Shown here piece after piece: positions 37,137 to 49,000 of a DNA stretch of 64,000 nucleotides; the stretch's first letter is position 1; each line of letters opens with the position of its first letter. Position numbers and translations under genes: made by a program. Source of the DNA: Prochilodus magdalenae (lineage: Eukaryota > Chordata > Actinopteri > Characiformes > Prochilodontidae); NCBI GenBank assembly GCA_024036415.1, contig JAMWET010000755.1:1-64000 (forward strand), written 5' to 3'. The notes under the pieces were generated by a model that was not told the origin of the DNA, searched no databases, and was given only the letters and a program-made list of their open reading frames with translations.

Positions 37137-39030
37137 CAATCAACATTTATTTATATAGCGCAGGGGTGGCCAACCTTTCAAGAGCCAGAAAAAAAAAAAA
37201 AGTACCTGGAGCCGCAGGTTATGAATTTAAACAAATATGTGCAAACAAATATTAGTACAACAGCAACCACAACTTATATTGACCATTTTTAAACGTCATT
37301 GCATACGTCACTGAGGCAGCTTTTTATAAATTCTCCCTCACTGTATGGCTTTTTAGCACGAGCAATATTCCATGCCAGCTGATAGGATGCGAGCGTAACC
37401 GTTTCTGGCTGTTTTGTTAATTTCTGAAACAACTGAGTCTGTTTGTCTGACTGGCGTTTTAAAGTGTTCAGCTTGTGCTGGCGCAGTTCAGTACCTTTTG
37501 GAAACTCATGGTTCACGTTGGCGTGCAGTGTGCTAAAGTGGCGCTGGAGATTGGAAGCTTTGAAATTGGATAATGACGTTTGGCATATCAAACAGAACAG
37601 TTTTCCTTTCCGCTCAATAAAGAATACAAATCCTCCCACTCTGGTAAGAAGGTTCTGTGTTCATCTTCATATTTACGCTTGGCTTTACATTTCCCGGACG
37701 CTGCCATGTTTCAGAGGTCGTTTAGCTAGTAGCTAGTAGCCTGGCTCCTGGGTCACGCCAGCACGTTGTGATGTTGGGACGTACTACTTGCTGGGGGAGG
37801 GGCGGGGTTTTGCGTCACCTTTGTCCAGCCATAAGTCTTGTAGCGCGAATTAAGCAGTGACTCAAATACACAACTTATACTACATATGTGCAGCAAAAAT
37901 AAATAAATAAATGTATATAAATATATATTTTAATTATTAATGGAAGAGCCGCATATGAATGGACAAAGAGCCGCATGTGGCTCGCGAGCCGCGGGTTGGC
38001 CACCCCTGATATAGCGCCTTTTACAACAGACAAATCTGTTTATATTACAAAGAATCTGGTGTCCAAGCTTATAGTGAGCAAGCCAAGGGCGACAGAGGCA
38101 AGAAAAAACTTCCACAGTTCAAAATAAGAAACCTCGAGAGGAAGCAAGACTCAAAGGGGCCATCCTCCTTGGGTCAACACCAGATAACTAGACAAACAAA
38201 GGAAAGAAGCGTTCAGTGTTTGTAAGGTAGAAGAATAAATCTTTGATTAGCCTGTAATTAAGTAAGTGGGTCATCATATGGGTCAGCAAGAAGCAGGCCA
38301 AGCTTCCACAGTGCAGGACAGCCAGAAGCTCTGTGGTGGTTAAAGACAAGCAGTGGCACCCAGTCAAAGCAGATGTATCGACAGTATCAGACCACACAGG
38401 GTGGGCAGCAGTTCAGCTTATGCAAAGACAACAGACAGAGTGTTAGCTCTGACAGAAGATCTGAATACACTACATGGTGTTAACAGAGTGCAGCAGTGAC
38501 TCCGGCAGGCCTGGCTAATACAGGAGAACTAAAAAGGAGAGCTAGAAGGTCACAAAGACATGAGGGCTCACTGAGAAGTAAGTGCCCCTCTGCTCCACCG
38601 TAAACAAACTCTCTGTGTCAGTGGACCCCTAGATCTGCACCTTTTACCTAGCAGAAACAGTAACTACCAAATGCTTGACTAAACAGGTCAGTTTTAAGCC
38701 TGGATTAAAGATTGAGGCTCTGTGAGTCCCGAATACAGACTGGTAGGTTATTCCAAAGCTGGGAGGCCTTGTATGAAAAGGCTCTGTCCCCCCGTTGTAA
38801 CTTCGTCAATTCTAGGCACTAATAGTGGTGCATGGTGCTTCAGTTCTGTACGAACAGAAAGATTTTTAGATGATTCTCAGGGACCTAGTTTGCAACTCAC
38901 AGAAGAACTTAATCAGTTTAACAAGATCGTCTACAAGGAAAGCTACTGCCATCAGTCTCCACAGTACCACCAAGTTGGATTATTGAACCCCCCCAGCTTT
39001 GTGTTACTGCTATTTGATCTGCAGATTTAA
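37137..39030. repeat. Otophysan-type interspersed repeat, split by a hAT insertion
   Basis: The left end is tcaatcaacatttatttatatagcgc, and after the hAT element the repeat resumes with cgccttttacaacagac. It shares modules with 56620-57310: agcaagccaagggcgacagaggcaagaaaa, gaggaagcaagactcaaagg, and a later ggttattccaaagctgggaggcctt followed by cactaatagt. No intact protein is visible. The small frame at 38722-39030 is not a gene. Confidence 0.7.
37161..38008 (-). mobile_element. Non-autonomous hAT transposon with 8-bp target duplication
   Basis: The ends are near-perfect inverted repeats: CAGGGGTGGCCAACC at the left and GGTTGGCCACCCCTG at the right. Both sides carry the 8-bp duplication atatagcg (37153-37160 and 38009-38016), diagnostic of hAT transposition. 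The minus strand encodes only the transposase N terminus: MAASGKCKAKRKYEDEHRTF near 37705-37650, then after a one-base frame slip GKLFCLICQTSLSNFKASN-LQRHFSTLH, a BED/C2H2-like zinc finger (C-x2-C ... H-x4-H type), to SEGEFIKSCLSDV. The catalytic domain is deleted. The family resembles the source of vertebrate ZBED5/FAM200-like genes. Confidence 0.9.
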
Positions 39031-39394
39031 TTTAAATATTTACACTAATATTAATAAATGCTTAAGGAGGCTTAAGGAGTGTTTGTCCCTGGTTATTTTC
39101 CTGTTCCTGTGCTCTAATTAGCTTCACTTGTCCAGGACATATTTTACTACAGCAAATTGGTTTTGGGCATTTGGAGCTATTCTTTAATTCTTACAAAACA
39201 GACAAACTGTGACTTTTAAGCAGGCTGTTTTGGAGAAGCGGACAAAGAGCTTCACCTCCTTATTTTTCACTCACAGCGAAAGCACTTCTCAACATGGAGA
39301 TCATGAGCTAACCTAAAATTCTCTACCACAGATACAAGACGTGACACAGACATCAGACTCGTACTCTTGAGACTTGCGTTAGAACATCTGACTT
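39031..39394. other. Left flank of the gypsy element
   Basis: AT-rich sequence with no recognised feature. It does not resemble 6841-7010, the left neighbour of the gene A homology, so the retroelement did not simply insert into the flank of gene B. Confidence 0.5.
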
Positions 39395-40282
39395 TGTGGC
39401 GCCCCCTATATACTAGATGTCAGACTACACCACCCCTTGGTTTAGGCCTGGAGCAGTAATAATAATAATAACAATAATAACAATAACAATAATAATAATA
39501 AGAAGAATAAACCATCGTTGTCGTCATCATCATCACCACCTCACAGACATAAGCCTAAAAAAAATAAAAAACACGATTTTTATTATAATGTTTTGAAGTT
39601 GATAAAAAGGGGTCACAGCCAGTTGGTTTAAAAAAAAAGATAAATAAAATAACTTTTAAAAGATAGGCAGCTGGAATAACACACTACTGGAGTTGGGAGG
39701 CCAGCCAGATGTATTCTCAGTAGGACGTGAATAAATTCTAGATAAAGACAAAGACACACTCCGCGATACATAGCAGTCTCTCACACTACATTGCACTGCT
39801 TCTACCACACCAGTGAACACCGTATACAAATACACCCATACATCTGTTGGTACCCCAACTCCACAATTATCCAGACACTACGCTGAAGCAAAATAAAAGC
39901 ACTAAAACAACTAAAAACAAACATTAATGACAACATTTAAACACTCCAACCTCTAGCCAGTGAGCCGCCGTATACCAATTACTGATCTTGATACTCACCA
40001 CGAGCTAGAGGAAAGCTTAAAACACTCTAAAACCCCTAAAACTTTGAGCAGCATGTAATGGTTGATTACATGCACTTTACTGTTGCGCATGCAGAGCTAC
40101 AGCTCAGCGCGGGACGAAGGTTGTAGTTGTAGCCTAGCCTCCCGTCTGATGCACCTGCTCCTAAGCTACTCCGGACAGTAATGGTCAGATGGGTGGTCAC
40201 TTGAGCCAATAAACGCCATTTCTACCCCGCATGGAGAGTGTCCTGTGTCTGGCTCCTGCACCGCCCGTTTTTAGCCATTACA
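39395..40282 (+). mobile_element. 5' LTR of Ty3/gypsy element
   Basis: The 888-bp LTR starts TGTGGCGCCCCC and ends AGCCATTACA, immediately before the primer binding site. An (AAT/AAC)n tract lies at ~39457-39505. Bases from about 39395 to 40055 match, inverted, 58260-59270. The gene-proximal third (40056-40282) is not shared with that copy. No second direct copy exists downstream of pol. Confidence 0.85.
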
Positions 40283-40285
40283 AAT

Positions 40286-40297
40286 TGGCGCCCGAAC
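40286..40297 (+). promoter_or_regulatory. Primer binding site
   Basis: TGGCGCCCGAAC begins three bases after the LTR end. The first 12 bases match the 3' end complement of a tRNA-Lys type primer as used by many retroelements; later bases do not continue the match. Confidence 0.75.
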
Positions 40298-41214
40298 TTT
40301 TTTTCTTTGGCTCTCAGACGAAGTTAGCTAGCGCTAGCTGAACACCGTCTGTTCGTGCTGGCTTTGCTGAGTGGTGATTCCGAAACGTGTGTGGGACTTT
40401 CACCATATTTACAGTTTTATTCGGTGAGTGGAAGTTTTCGCTTTCCCGTGGACCTCTGTTTCTGTTGGAAGCCGTTAGCCGGCTAGGCTAATGCTAGCGT
40501 TGCCCTGTTGTGTTTACGTTCGTGAGGACGGATTTTCTTCATTAAGCTCAGGCAGTTTTTGTAGGCCTGTCTTGTATTTTGGAGGGAGGATTTGTGCAAC
40601 AAGGAGCGGACTTTTGTGACATTGTGTGGGTCAGCAGTGAAACTTTGCTCATGGGATTTGTTGGATGGACTGAAACGAATGCTTGCTGAATGTGCCTGTT
40701 TGTTCCGTGCGGAGAGCTGATGCGTTTTGCTTTTTTCTCTCTCTTTTTCGTCACCACTGTTGGTTTGCCCTGGTCGAGCCGAGGACGGTGCACTTAAGGT
40801 TTTCCTTCTCGTTCATGGACTGAATTCCCAGCTCGTAGCGCTGATTTACCGAGGACTGTTCACATGTTCAGCGCTGCTGCGGAGCGTCAGCGTTGGGGCT
40901 AGATAAACGCTGCTCTCATTGGACATTGGGGTGCGTTCACAAACTCGCACGCGGTGCACAAGCACGGTTCATTATTCAGGTGGGAAATATCATTCTGTGG
41001 TGACTAAGTTAATACTGAAACATTTCTTCGTATAACGTATTCTTATTCATTCTGTGTTTTTGAAACTGAAGCTATATGTTATATCTACTTTTTGTTCTCA
41101 TGAAAATGCTGTGAAAAAAAAAAAACAGAAAAAAAAAGTTTGCATCTGATTTGAGCCTGTTATATATATGCTTTTGGTTTGCTTGTTTCATCACATTTTT
41201 ATGTGCTGTTAGAG
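40298..41214 (+). other. Untranslated leader of the gypsy element
   Basis: About 0.9 kb between the primer binding site and the gag-like frame. No coding similarity and no repeat seen beyond A-runs at 41110-41140. Length and position fit a retroelement leader. Confidence 0.6.
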
Positions 41215-41884
41215 GAGCGTTTTGACGCCATTTCAGTTGCTATGGAACCCTATCTTGACAAAATGGCTGACGTTGATGATGACTGTGAACCATGTGACTT
41301 TAGTCCAACACCGCACAATAGTGATATACAGGAACAAATTAGCTTATTGAGACAGGAAATGGGGGTTCTAAGAGACTGTTTGAGTTGATAATTCGAGCAG
41401 TGTTTCTCCTGAGGAGTGGCTTGGTGCTGTGGTAACTTACAAGCATGATGTCGGGTTGTCAGATGCTCAAGTCCTGTCAGAGCTGCCGAGATTTCTAAGA
41501 GGTGAACCTGGTCGCTGGTTCCAGGTGCTCAAACCTCATCTTCTCAACTGGGCCCAGTTCTCGGAACTTTTCTAAAAAGCTTTCTTACCATTTGATAATC
41601 AAGAAAGAATTTGGAGAAACATTCTGGACCATTTCCAAGCTCCTGATGAGCCCAACGAACAAGTTGAGATTATTTGTAAGCATGCATTGGAGAAGTATAC
41701 TGTTGCTCTTTATGGCACTCCTGTTCTGGCAGTGGCAGACCTATTGCTGCGAGCCCACGAATTGCATGCAGCCCTTGGTCACCGTGACCCCATTAGGCCA
41801 ACGCCTCCTCTCCGAAAGCCAGCTACATCTGTGTTCTGCTATGGCTGTTCCTTGCCTGGTTTCACTGCACGTAACTGCCCTTAG
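41215..41884 (+). pseudogene. Broken gag of the gypsy element
   Basis: Gag-like text is spread over frames: EERFDAISVAMEPYLDKMAD (41215 on), EEWLGAVVTYKHDVGLSDAQ and LPRFLRGEPGRWFQVLKP (about 41416-41540), an in-frame TAA in SELF-stop-KAF near 41574, then LEKYTVALYGTPVLAVADLL, and a nucleocapsid knuckle CYGCSLPGFTARNC at 41838-41879 in which the usual histidine is F. There is a frameshift between the first two parts, one internal stop and a damaged zinc knuckle, so gag cannot be made as read. Confidence 0.8.
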
Positions 41885-42084
41885 TGCAATTCTTTTGATC
41901 CTGGAGAGGAAAAAAGTGGGTCAGGCGCTGCAACTCAAAGGACTGGTGATGTGGCCACACCACAGAACCGTGGCCCGTCGGGCATGCCACACGCAGATCG
42001 GGGTCAGCCCAAGAGACCAGGCCAGACCCAGGGAAACCCGAGAGGGGGGAGGTTGTATCGACGAGGCACCCTGGTGTCAACCTT

Positions 42085-42490
42085 CTAGGACACATTGAAG
42101 ATACCTCATCCGTTGTATTCTGGAACACCCCATTCTGTGTCACATTAAAGCTTAAAAACCACATTGTGACAGCAACCTTGGACACAGGAGCTTCACTTTC
42201 TGCCATACAGGCGACATACGCAGAGAAAGACTCGAGGGGTGAGATCAAGTGTACGCCATGGTCTGCTCCTCCATTACGTCTGGCTGACTCTTACGTCTAG
42301 CACCTTGTGACCCAATTGGCGTCACCTGGCTGCCTATATGGTTCCAGGGCCAACGTTTCTTCCACCGATTTGTGGTTCTTGAACAGATGTCTTCTCCTGT
42401 CATTCTGGGCATGGACTTTATGCTTCGTGCTTCTATCACAATACATGTGCCTAGTAGAACAGTGTCTATCGGTACCCAGGCGGACCGAGA
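42085..42490 (+). pseudogene. Frameshifted aspartic protease of the gypsy element
   Basis: Retropepsin motif TLDTGASLSAIQ at about 42175-42210 is in one frame. The C-terminal part with SSPVILGMDFMLRASI (42390-42437) is in another, with stops between. The flap and second half are recognisable, so this is a decayed protease joining gag and pol. Confidence 0.8.
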
Positions 42491-42632
42491 TTGGGGGGGT
42501 TCAGGGTGTTGCACCCATTCTGGAAGAAACTTTCTGCTCACTAGAGGGTCAAGACCTATCCTGCCTACAGAAGGAAGCTGGTAGCATATCTGGTAAAGTA
42601 GGCGAATCCTCACTCACAATCAGAAGGGGGAA

Positions 42633-45600
42633 TTGCAGGCGCTCTTGGTGGACTTTCACAGTCTTTTTACTGGCCGTCTTGGTCACACCAGTCTGGCTGA
42701 GCATCGTATCGAGACTGGGGATGCCAAGCCAATCAATCTTCCCCCCTATCGCACCTCTCCACTGAAAAAGAAACTGATTGAGGAACAAATACAAAAAATG
42801 TTAGAGGAAGACATAATTGAACCAGCTTCAGGCCCGTGGGCAGCCCCTGTAGTCATTGTGCCTAAAGCCTCTGGGGAGCCTAGGTTTTGCGTCGATTACA
42901 GAGGACTGAACCATGTGACCGTCAAAGATCGCTACCCATTGCCCAGGGTTGACGAATCATTGGACTTCCTAGCTCGGGGAAAGTTCATTTCCACTATCGA
43001 CTTAGCCCGAGGGTATTGGCAGGTTGGAGTCGAAGGGAGTTCAAGGCCAAAAACTGCATTTGCCTCGCACTGTGGCCTTTTCCAGTTTAAAGTCCTTCCT
43101 TTTGACCTTTGTAACTCTCCAGCCACGTTCCAAAGGCTCATGAACACAGTCTTGGCAGGCCTTGTGTACAAGTGCTGTGCAGTTTACCTAGACGATGTGG
43201 TAATCGCGTCGCCAACCTTCAACCAACATCTCCTAGACCTAAGGGAAGTTTTCACAAGGCTGGAGTCCGCGGGGCTATCTCTGAAGCTGGGGAAGTGTCA
43301 GTTCTGCTTGGACGAACTTAAGTTCCTAGGGTATAGGGTCACTCCTAAGGGAATCCTACCTGATCTGGACAAGGTGAAAGCAGTGACAAGTTTCCCTGTG
43401 CCAACTAATGCGAGACAAGTAAGACAGTTTTTAGGTCTAACCAGCTACTACAGGCGGTTCATAAACGGTTATGCACAGCAAGCTGAACCCTTGTTTGCGC
43501 TAACCCGACAAGACTCTTTGTTTCTCTGGGATGAGAGCTGCCAGCAGGCGATGGACTTCCTGAAAGAACGCCTCACCTCGGCACCCATATTATGTTTCCC
43601 TGATTTCGAGCGCACATTCAACCTGCATACAGACGCATGTGACGTGGGCCTGGGGGCAGCCCTTACGCAACGGGACAAGGCTGGACAGGAGGTGGTTGTG
43701 GCATATGCCAGTCGCACCCTACACAAGTCAGAAAAGCCCTATTCAACAACTGAAAAAGAATGTCTAGGGGTGATCTGGGCGCTTGAGCATTTCAGACCTT
43801 ACATTGAAGGGCTCCCAGTCACGGTCTATACAGACCACAGCAGCTTGAAGTGGTTAATGTCCCGGCCAAACCCGACAGGACGACTCGCAAGGTGGTGCCT
43901 TAGACTACAAGATTTTGACATCAGAATCATTCACAAGCCTGGTGCCCAGAATCAGGTGCCTGACGCTTTGTCACGGAACCCTGTGCAGTCGGACCAGGGC
44001 CCCACTGACCTGCTTCCAGAGCATGCGGTTATAGCAGGCCTGGACCTACGGGCTCAGCCTGTAGTAGAGCTGACCAACAAAGAGCATTTACAACGTCTTC
44101 AACATGATGACCCAGCTTTGGCAGCTATTTTGCAAAAGCTTGAGAGCTCCCAGTGCACTGAGCTTGAGGGGGACTGGGAAACCAAGTTTGTGATCCACGA
44201 GGGGCTCCTGTATTACAAAGACAGTAGCGTTAGCTGCAGCCTACACCCTTTGAAGGAGCTAAAGCTTTACGCACCAGAATCTATTAGAGGATCTCTCTTG
44301 AAGTATTTTCATGATCACCCTACCGCTGGTCATTTGGGTATCACGAAGACCGTGGCTAGACTGCGTCTGCGGTTCTTTTGGCCAAAAATGAGGAAGGACG
44401 TGAAGACCTATGTACTGTCTTGTCCAGTGTGCCAACTTACCAAGCCTAGCCAGAAGAAACCAGCTGGCCTGCTAGTTCCAGTCCACACCAGTGCGCCTTG
44501 GGAAGTTGCTGGAGTCGATTTTGTGGGACCATTACCCCACACGGCGGCGGGGAACACCTATATTTTAGTCTTTGTTGATTATTTCAGCAAGTGGGTCGAA
44601 GTGAGTGCAGTCAGAGAGGCCACGGCAAAAGTAGCTGCAAACAAGTTTCAGAGTGAAGTGTTTGCACGTCATGGTGCCCCGAAGTACCTGATTTTGGACA
44701 GAGGTAATCCATTCATAAGCGAGCTTTTCAACCGGGTGGTGAGAATTTTGGGATCTGAGCATCGTCTTACCACAGCATACCACCCACAGACGAATGCCAC
44801 TGAAAGGGTGAATCGCACCCTAAAGACAGCGATCCGAGCCTACATTGAGGGTAAACATAATTCATGGGACAAGTATATCCCACAAATTTGTTTTGCACTT
44901 AGGACAGCTCCCCATGAGAGCACAGGTTTCAGCCCAGCGAAAATGCTTTATGGGAGGGAACTGGCCACCCCAGTGGACTTACTGATCCAACCTTCTACGG
45001 ATGGGATGGATGACCCTTTCCTGTCCCCATCTCAGAGCCTTGAAAGGTCCCTAGAGGAGACCTATGATCATGCTCGAGCAGCGCTTAAGTCTAGTCACAA
45101 GCGTCAAAAGCACTATTATGACTTGAAACGCCGCCCCGTCACCTATCAGCTGGGAGACCCTGTTCGCCTTAAGACTCATCCTCGCTCCGATGCAGTGGCA
45201 AATTTGACAGCGAAGTTAGCTTGCGTTTACGCTGGACCCTACCGAGTCGTCCAAAAGCTGTCTGAGGTCAACTACAGACTAGCCAATATGGATGGCACGG
45301 ATGTGGGTGTTGTACACGTTGTTAACCTCCAACCTTTCTACACATGGACAACAGCAGAGTCGAAGAATAGTAGGCAGCACAACTCAAGCTGTCTCAGACA
45401 CCAGGTGTCTCACAGTGCTGACAAAGAGGGTCCTGTTGGAGCACCTGAACTTTTGGATGAGGGAGATGATGTGGAGGAAGAGGACTGTGCACCTGACGAG
45501 GCTATGGGAGTGGAAAATGGAACAGAGGGAGAAGGGGGCGATGTCCTGATGCCTTCGCATTATGATTTGCAGAACAGGGCAGCCACCAAGACTGTGCTCG

Positions 45601-45887
45601 AGCCGGACATTGACTATAGGGCGGGTTGCGACCCTGACGTTGGTGTTACTGACAGTCCTATGCACGTTAGTGGCCCTACTGACTTTCGACCCACCCACAC
45701 GTATGGCTTTAGGCCTAGAGTTCATCCTAGGGTTACCACTGGCTGGGGTACTAACAGATGGACGAATAGCTATCATACTCAGAGACATGAGGCAGTAACT
45801 GCCTGTCCAAATTTTACTTTTACCAGGTCCCCTTGGCAACACTTATACAAGGCTAGAATCGTAAACATGTCTGATGTATACTGTTAA
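42633..45887 (+). CDS. Ty3/gypsy pol polyprotein (RT, RNase H, integrase), open for 1084 codons
   Basis: Retrotransposon polymerase that copies element RNA into DNA and inserts it. The listed ATG is only the first Met of the open frame; true pol would start upstream. RT: PLPRVDESLDFLARGKFIST, catalytic YLDD at residues 185-188, and KFLGYRV. RNase H: TDACDVGLGAAL, KECLGVIWALEHF, VYTDHSSLKWL. Integrase: HxxxH near HDHPTAGHLG, CxxC in SCPVCQ, then VDFVGPL, ILDRGNPF and NATERVNRTLK supplying the D-D-E residues. A GPY/F module (YAGPYRVVQKL) follows, then an acidic tail of about 180 residues; no chromodomain. The usual glycine in LPFGLxN is D (residue 158), a likely damaging change. The stop lies within a few bases of the end of the element, and no polypurine tract or 3' LTR follows. 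Confidence 0.92.
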   Translation: MQALLVDFHSLFTGRLGHTSLAEHRIETGDAKPINLPPYRTSPLKKKLIEEQIQKMLEEDIIEPASGPWAAPVVIVPKASGEPRFCVDYRGLNHVTVKDRYPLPRVDESLDFLARGKFISTIDLARGYWQVGVEGSSRPKTAFASHCGLFQFKVLPFDLCNSPATFQRLMNTVLAGLVYKCCAVYLDDVVIASPTFNQHLLDLREVFTRLESAGLSLKLGKCQFCLDELKFLGYRVTPKGILPDLDKVKAVTSFPVPTNARQVRQFLGLTSYYRRFINGYAQQAEPLFALTRQDSLFLWDESCQQAMDFLKERLTSAPILCFPDFERTFNLHTDACDVGLGAALTQRDKAGQEVVVAYASRTLHKSEKPYSTTEKECLGVIWALEHFRPYIEGLPVTVYTDHSSLKWLMSRPNPTGRLARWCLRLQDFDIRIIHKPGAQNQVPDALSRNPVQSDQGPTDLLPEHAVIAGLDLRAQPVVELTNKEHLQRLQHDDPALAAILQKLESSQCTELEGDWETKFVIHEGLLYYKDSSVSCSLHPLKELKLYAPESIRGSLLKYFHDHPTAGHLGITKTVARLRLRFFWPKMRKDVKTYVLSCPVCQLTKPSQKKPAGLLVPVHTSAPWEVAGVDFVGPLPHTAAGNTYILVFVDYFSKWVEVSAVREATAKVAANKFQSEVFARHGAPKYLILDRGNPFISELFNRVVRILGSEHRLTTAYHPQTNATERVNRTLKTAIRAYIEGKHNSWDKYIPQICFALRTAPHESTGFSPAKMLYGRELATPVDLLIQPSTDGMDDPFLSPSQSLERSLEETYDHARAALKSSHKRQKHYYDLKRRPVTYQLGDPVRLKTHPRSDAVANLTAKLACVYAGPYRVVQKLSEVNYRLANMDGTDVGVVHVVNLQPFYTWTTAESKNSRQHNSSCLRHQVSHSADKEGPVGAPELLDEGDDVEEEDCAPDEAMGVENGTEGEGGDVLMPSHYDLQNRAATKTVLEPDIDYRAGCDPDVGVTDSPMHVSGPTDFRPTHTYGFRPRVHPRVTTGWGTNRWTNSYHTQRHEAVTACPNFTFTRSPWQHLYKARIVNMSDVYC

Positions 45888-46076
45888 TATGCGTTTACTA
45901 AGTGAAAAGTAATTAATAAGACGTGTGCAATGCTGTTCTTTGTCAAAAGTCATACAGTCTGTTAGCCACTCCTGAGACTCTTGTGCAATATTTTATTGAA
46001 GTACTCGGGGTAAAGGTATTTTGTTGTTGAGAAATGAGTCAAAAGCACTCAGATATATACACCTCTGAAAGCTGCC

Positions 46077-49000
46077 TCAGAACTTGATGCATTTGAGATG
46101 GTTCTTGAAGTAATGATGGGCCAGTTTCCCCTGTGCATCATTATTGTGTCTGAATTTGTAATACACAGCAGTGCTTTTCTTTTTCTGATGACCAACTGAG
46201 AGTCCTTTGCATGTTGCGACCGTCAGAGCTCCAAGTCCATCCATGAAGAACTCTAAACAAGTGGGATGGTGACACAGAGAGAAGAAGAGTGCAAAGTAAA
46301 AAGATTTGCTCTTGTGCTCACATCGTATACACTACAGACTAATGGGCCCACTGCAAACACAAATGAAGGGGCCAGTAGGACCATCATAGAGCAGAGGACG
46401 TCTTACCTGAATGAGCCATTCGGTTCAAGAAAGGGTCAAAGCCAACCCTTCGTGCTGCGTCTGTTCGAGCCAGGAAAAAATTGACCACTCCGTCTACTAA
46501 GTAACAGCCATCGAAACCAGGCAGTGGACTGTGCACCTTACGTAAATACCGTGCCATGCAGCCACCCTCATCCTCATCTCCCTCATCATACTTGAAACTG
46601 AAATAGAACTGGTTCCCACCAACAGCTCCACCAAGCTGAGAATGAAAGGGTGAGTTGATGTCAGGGGTATTCATGATCAAGCCATAAAGCCTTCAGTAAA
46701 CACAAAGCAGCTTTTGCACTATGGTCATCTATGCTTTCCCTCAAAGCTTACCACATCCAGCTCCGGAACAGCCTCCATAATCTTCACAAAGCTCTCAATG
46801 CTCGTCTTTTCATGGAACACATAGTCATCGTCCACCCACAGGAAGTACTTGCTGGTGACCTGTGAGACGGCCAGGTTTCTGCCTGCAAACCAGCCCTGAA
46901 GGAGCATCGTTTATAATTATGATCATAGGAAGGCAATTTAAGGGCCAAATTAGTTCATAACACAAGTTAATCAGCACAGTCACACTTTCTATTGATTTAT
47001 ATAACTATAAGCCAGCAAAAGCCATCTGTGCAACTTGGATTCATGTGTATTATTTATATTTATTTGCTGCACTCCACATCTACACAGTTATCAGCACATT
47101 TACATCTGGTATGTATTTTATAACCCCAACGTGCATAAATAACAAGGAAGTTGTTACATAACTGAAAAAGGATGAATCTTTTATGGCCTATTTAAGAATC
47201 CATCAATCAATCGATTAATAAATTAATTAATCAATCAATCAATCAATTCATCAGCAAATGCAGCTTCTGCATAAACACATTCCTTTTGGAGCTAACTTAA
47301 TAATACACATAACACGTGTACATTTTAGCATATGTGCTCCTACAAAGACAAGACAGTCCTGTAACCCCAAAAACTTGAACGGGAGCCACAGTAAAGCTAT
47401 GAATTAACTGTCAGCAGGCAACAGGACTTAATGGCAGACTGAACTAGAAGCAACTGGTGATGATGCAAATGCTGCTACAAATATGTCATTTAAACAAATA
47501 CCATTATTATAATTTAGTGCAGGAATGTGTACCTGACCAGGAGGCATGATGTACTGTTCTATGTTGCTTCCAGACACAGTTTCAGGCTTCAGGCTGTCAT
47601 CCGCTACAATGATCTTGATGTCTGGATAAAACTTGCGGATGCTTTCAATTAGAACCTTCAACTCGCCGTACCTGACAAATGTCTTCGTGGTTATGGTCAC
47701 CAGAGAGTTGATATCTGAAAAGAAGGAAGGAGTCACAGCATGTTGTCTTTCATGGGTTTTGTTTGCTGTGGACAGAGTTTAGTATATGGTAGCAAATTTT
47801 GGCAATTTCTGTTGGTCCATTCATCATGAAATGTTTTGCACAATGTACTGTAAACGGCAGCTGCTGTGTTTATTTGATACATGAAAGTAAATGTCAGCAA
47901 AAATGAAGATGCTTTCTTTGAACAGCAATGATATTCTGTTATAATATATACAGAGTTATATTATTCTTCTTAATATATAGTGATTGGTAATATTCTGCTC
48001 TAATTTATAACGAGTATAGAAAATTAAGCATCTACCTTCTCCAGGATCATAGAGAACAGGTACTGCAGGTCTGCTGATTGTGATCGGAAATGCCGCCTTA
48101 TAGTTCTCAAAAGAAAAGTAAACTGAAGAAAAAGTGCATTGGTCAGCAGACAGTTTAGAGACTTTCATTTCAAACAACACTGATTCAGCAAAGGTCTGTG
48201 CAGCACTAGATCTACAAGGCTAACAATGATCAACAGTTACCCGACATTTTTCCAAAAATACCATCCCTAAAATTCCCCCAAATTCATCACGTCATTGTAA
48301 ATTACAAATGAAAAAGAAATTGCACCATGTATGTGAACATTGTGGTTAACCATTTCAACAAGTGTTGTGGGGAAGAATCTGACTCCCCTTCATGTGCATG
48401 CTACATTATTTTCATGATTTTTTATTTTTTTATTTTTAAACATAGAATAATTCTGGGATAATTCAAGATGAACAGTTATTCATTAATGAAATTTAATCTG
48501 TGGTGTCCATTCACTGTTAGCTGGATAATTTTGTTGGCAACAAGGTGTTTAAACACTGCAGCAGCACTGCTGTGTTTGATCCACTCACACCAGCACAATA
48601 CACACTAACACACCACCACCAGGTCAGTGCCATTGCTGTGCTGAGGATGATCCACCACCCTCATAATACCTGCTCTGTAGTGGTCCTGTGGGGGTCCTGA
48701 CCATTTAAGAACATGATAAAAGAGAACTCATTAAGAATACAGAGAATATGGTCTGTAATTGTAAAACTACAGATAGATTTTAAATGGACAATGAGTATAT
48801 TTATATATGCTCATCATGTGCAACTGTTCAGGGTTTCTTTGTTGTAGTTTTCATTTCATACAGTTTTCAACAGGTCTAAGTTCTGCACATCCTGTTGTAA
48901 TACTCTCATTGTCAAAGAATAGACCAGCCAGAAGGAAGTGATGGATCATAATGCTATTGGGAAGGAAGATAAAGGTTACCAGGAACAATAAATGATGATA

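Noticed and set aside
37289..37639. 116-codon zinc-finger protein as a domesticated gene
   Set aside because: It is enclosed by hAT inverted repeats and target duplications and is preceded by a frame slip. It is a transposase remnant unless transcription is shown.
41502..42098. 198-codon plus-strand frame
   Set aside because: Out-of-frame shadow over gag. Gag motifs (LPRFLRGEPGRWFQ, LEKYTVALYGTP, zinc knuckle) are in another frame.
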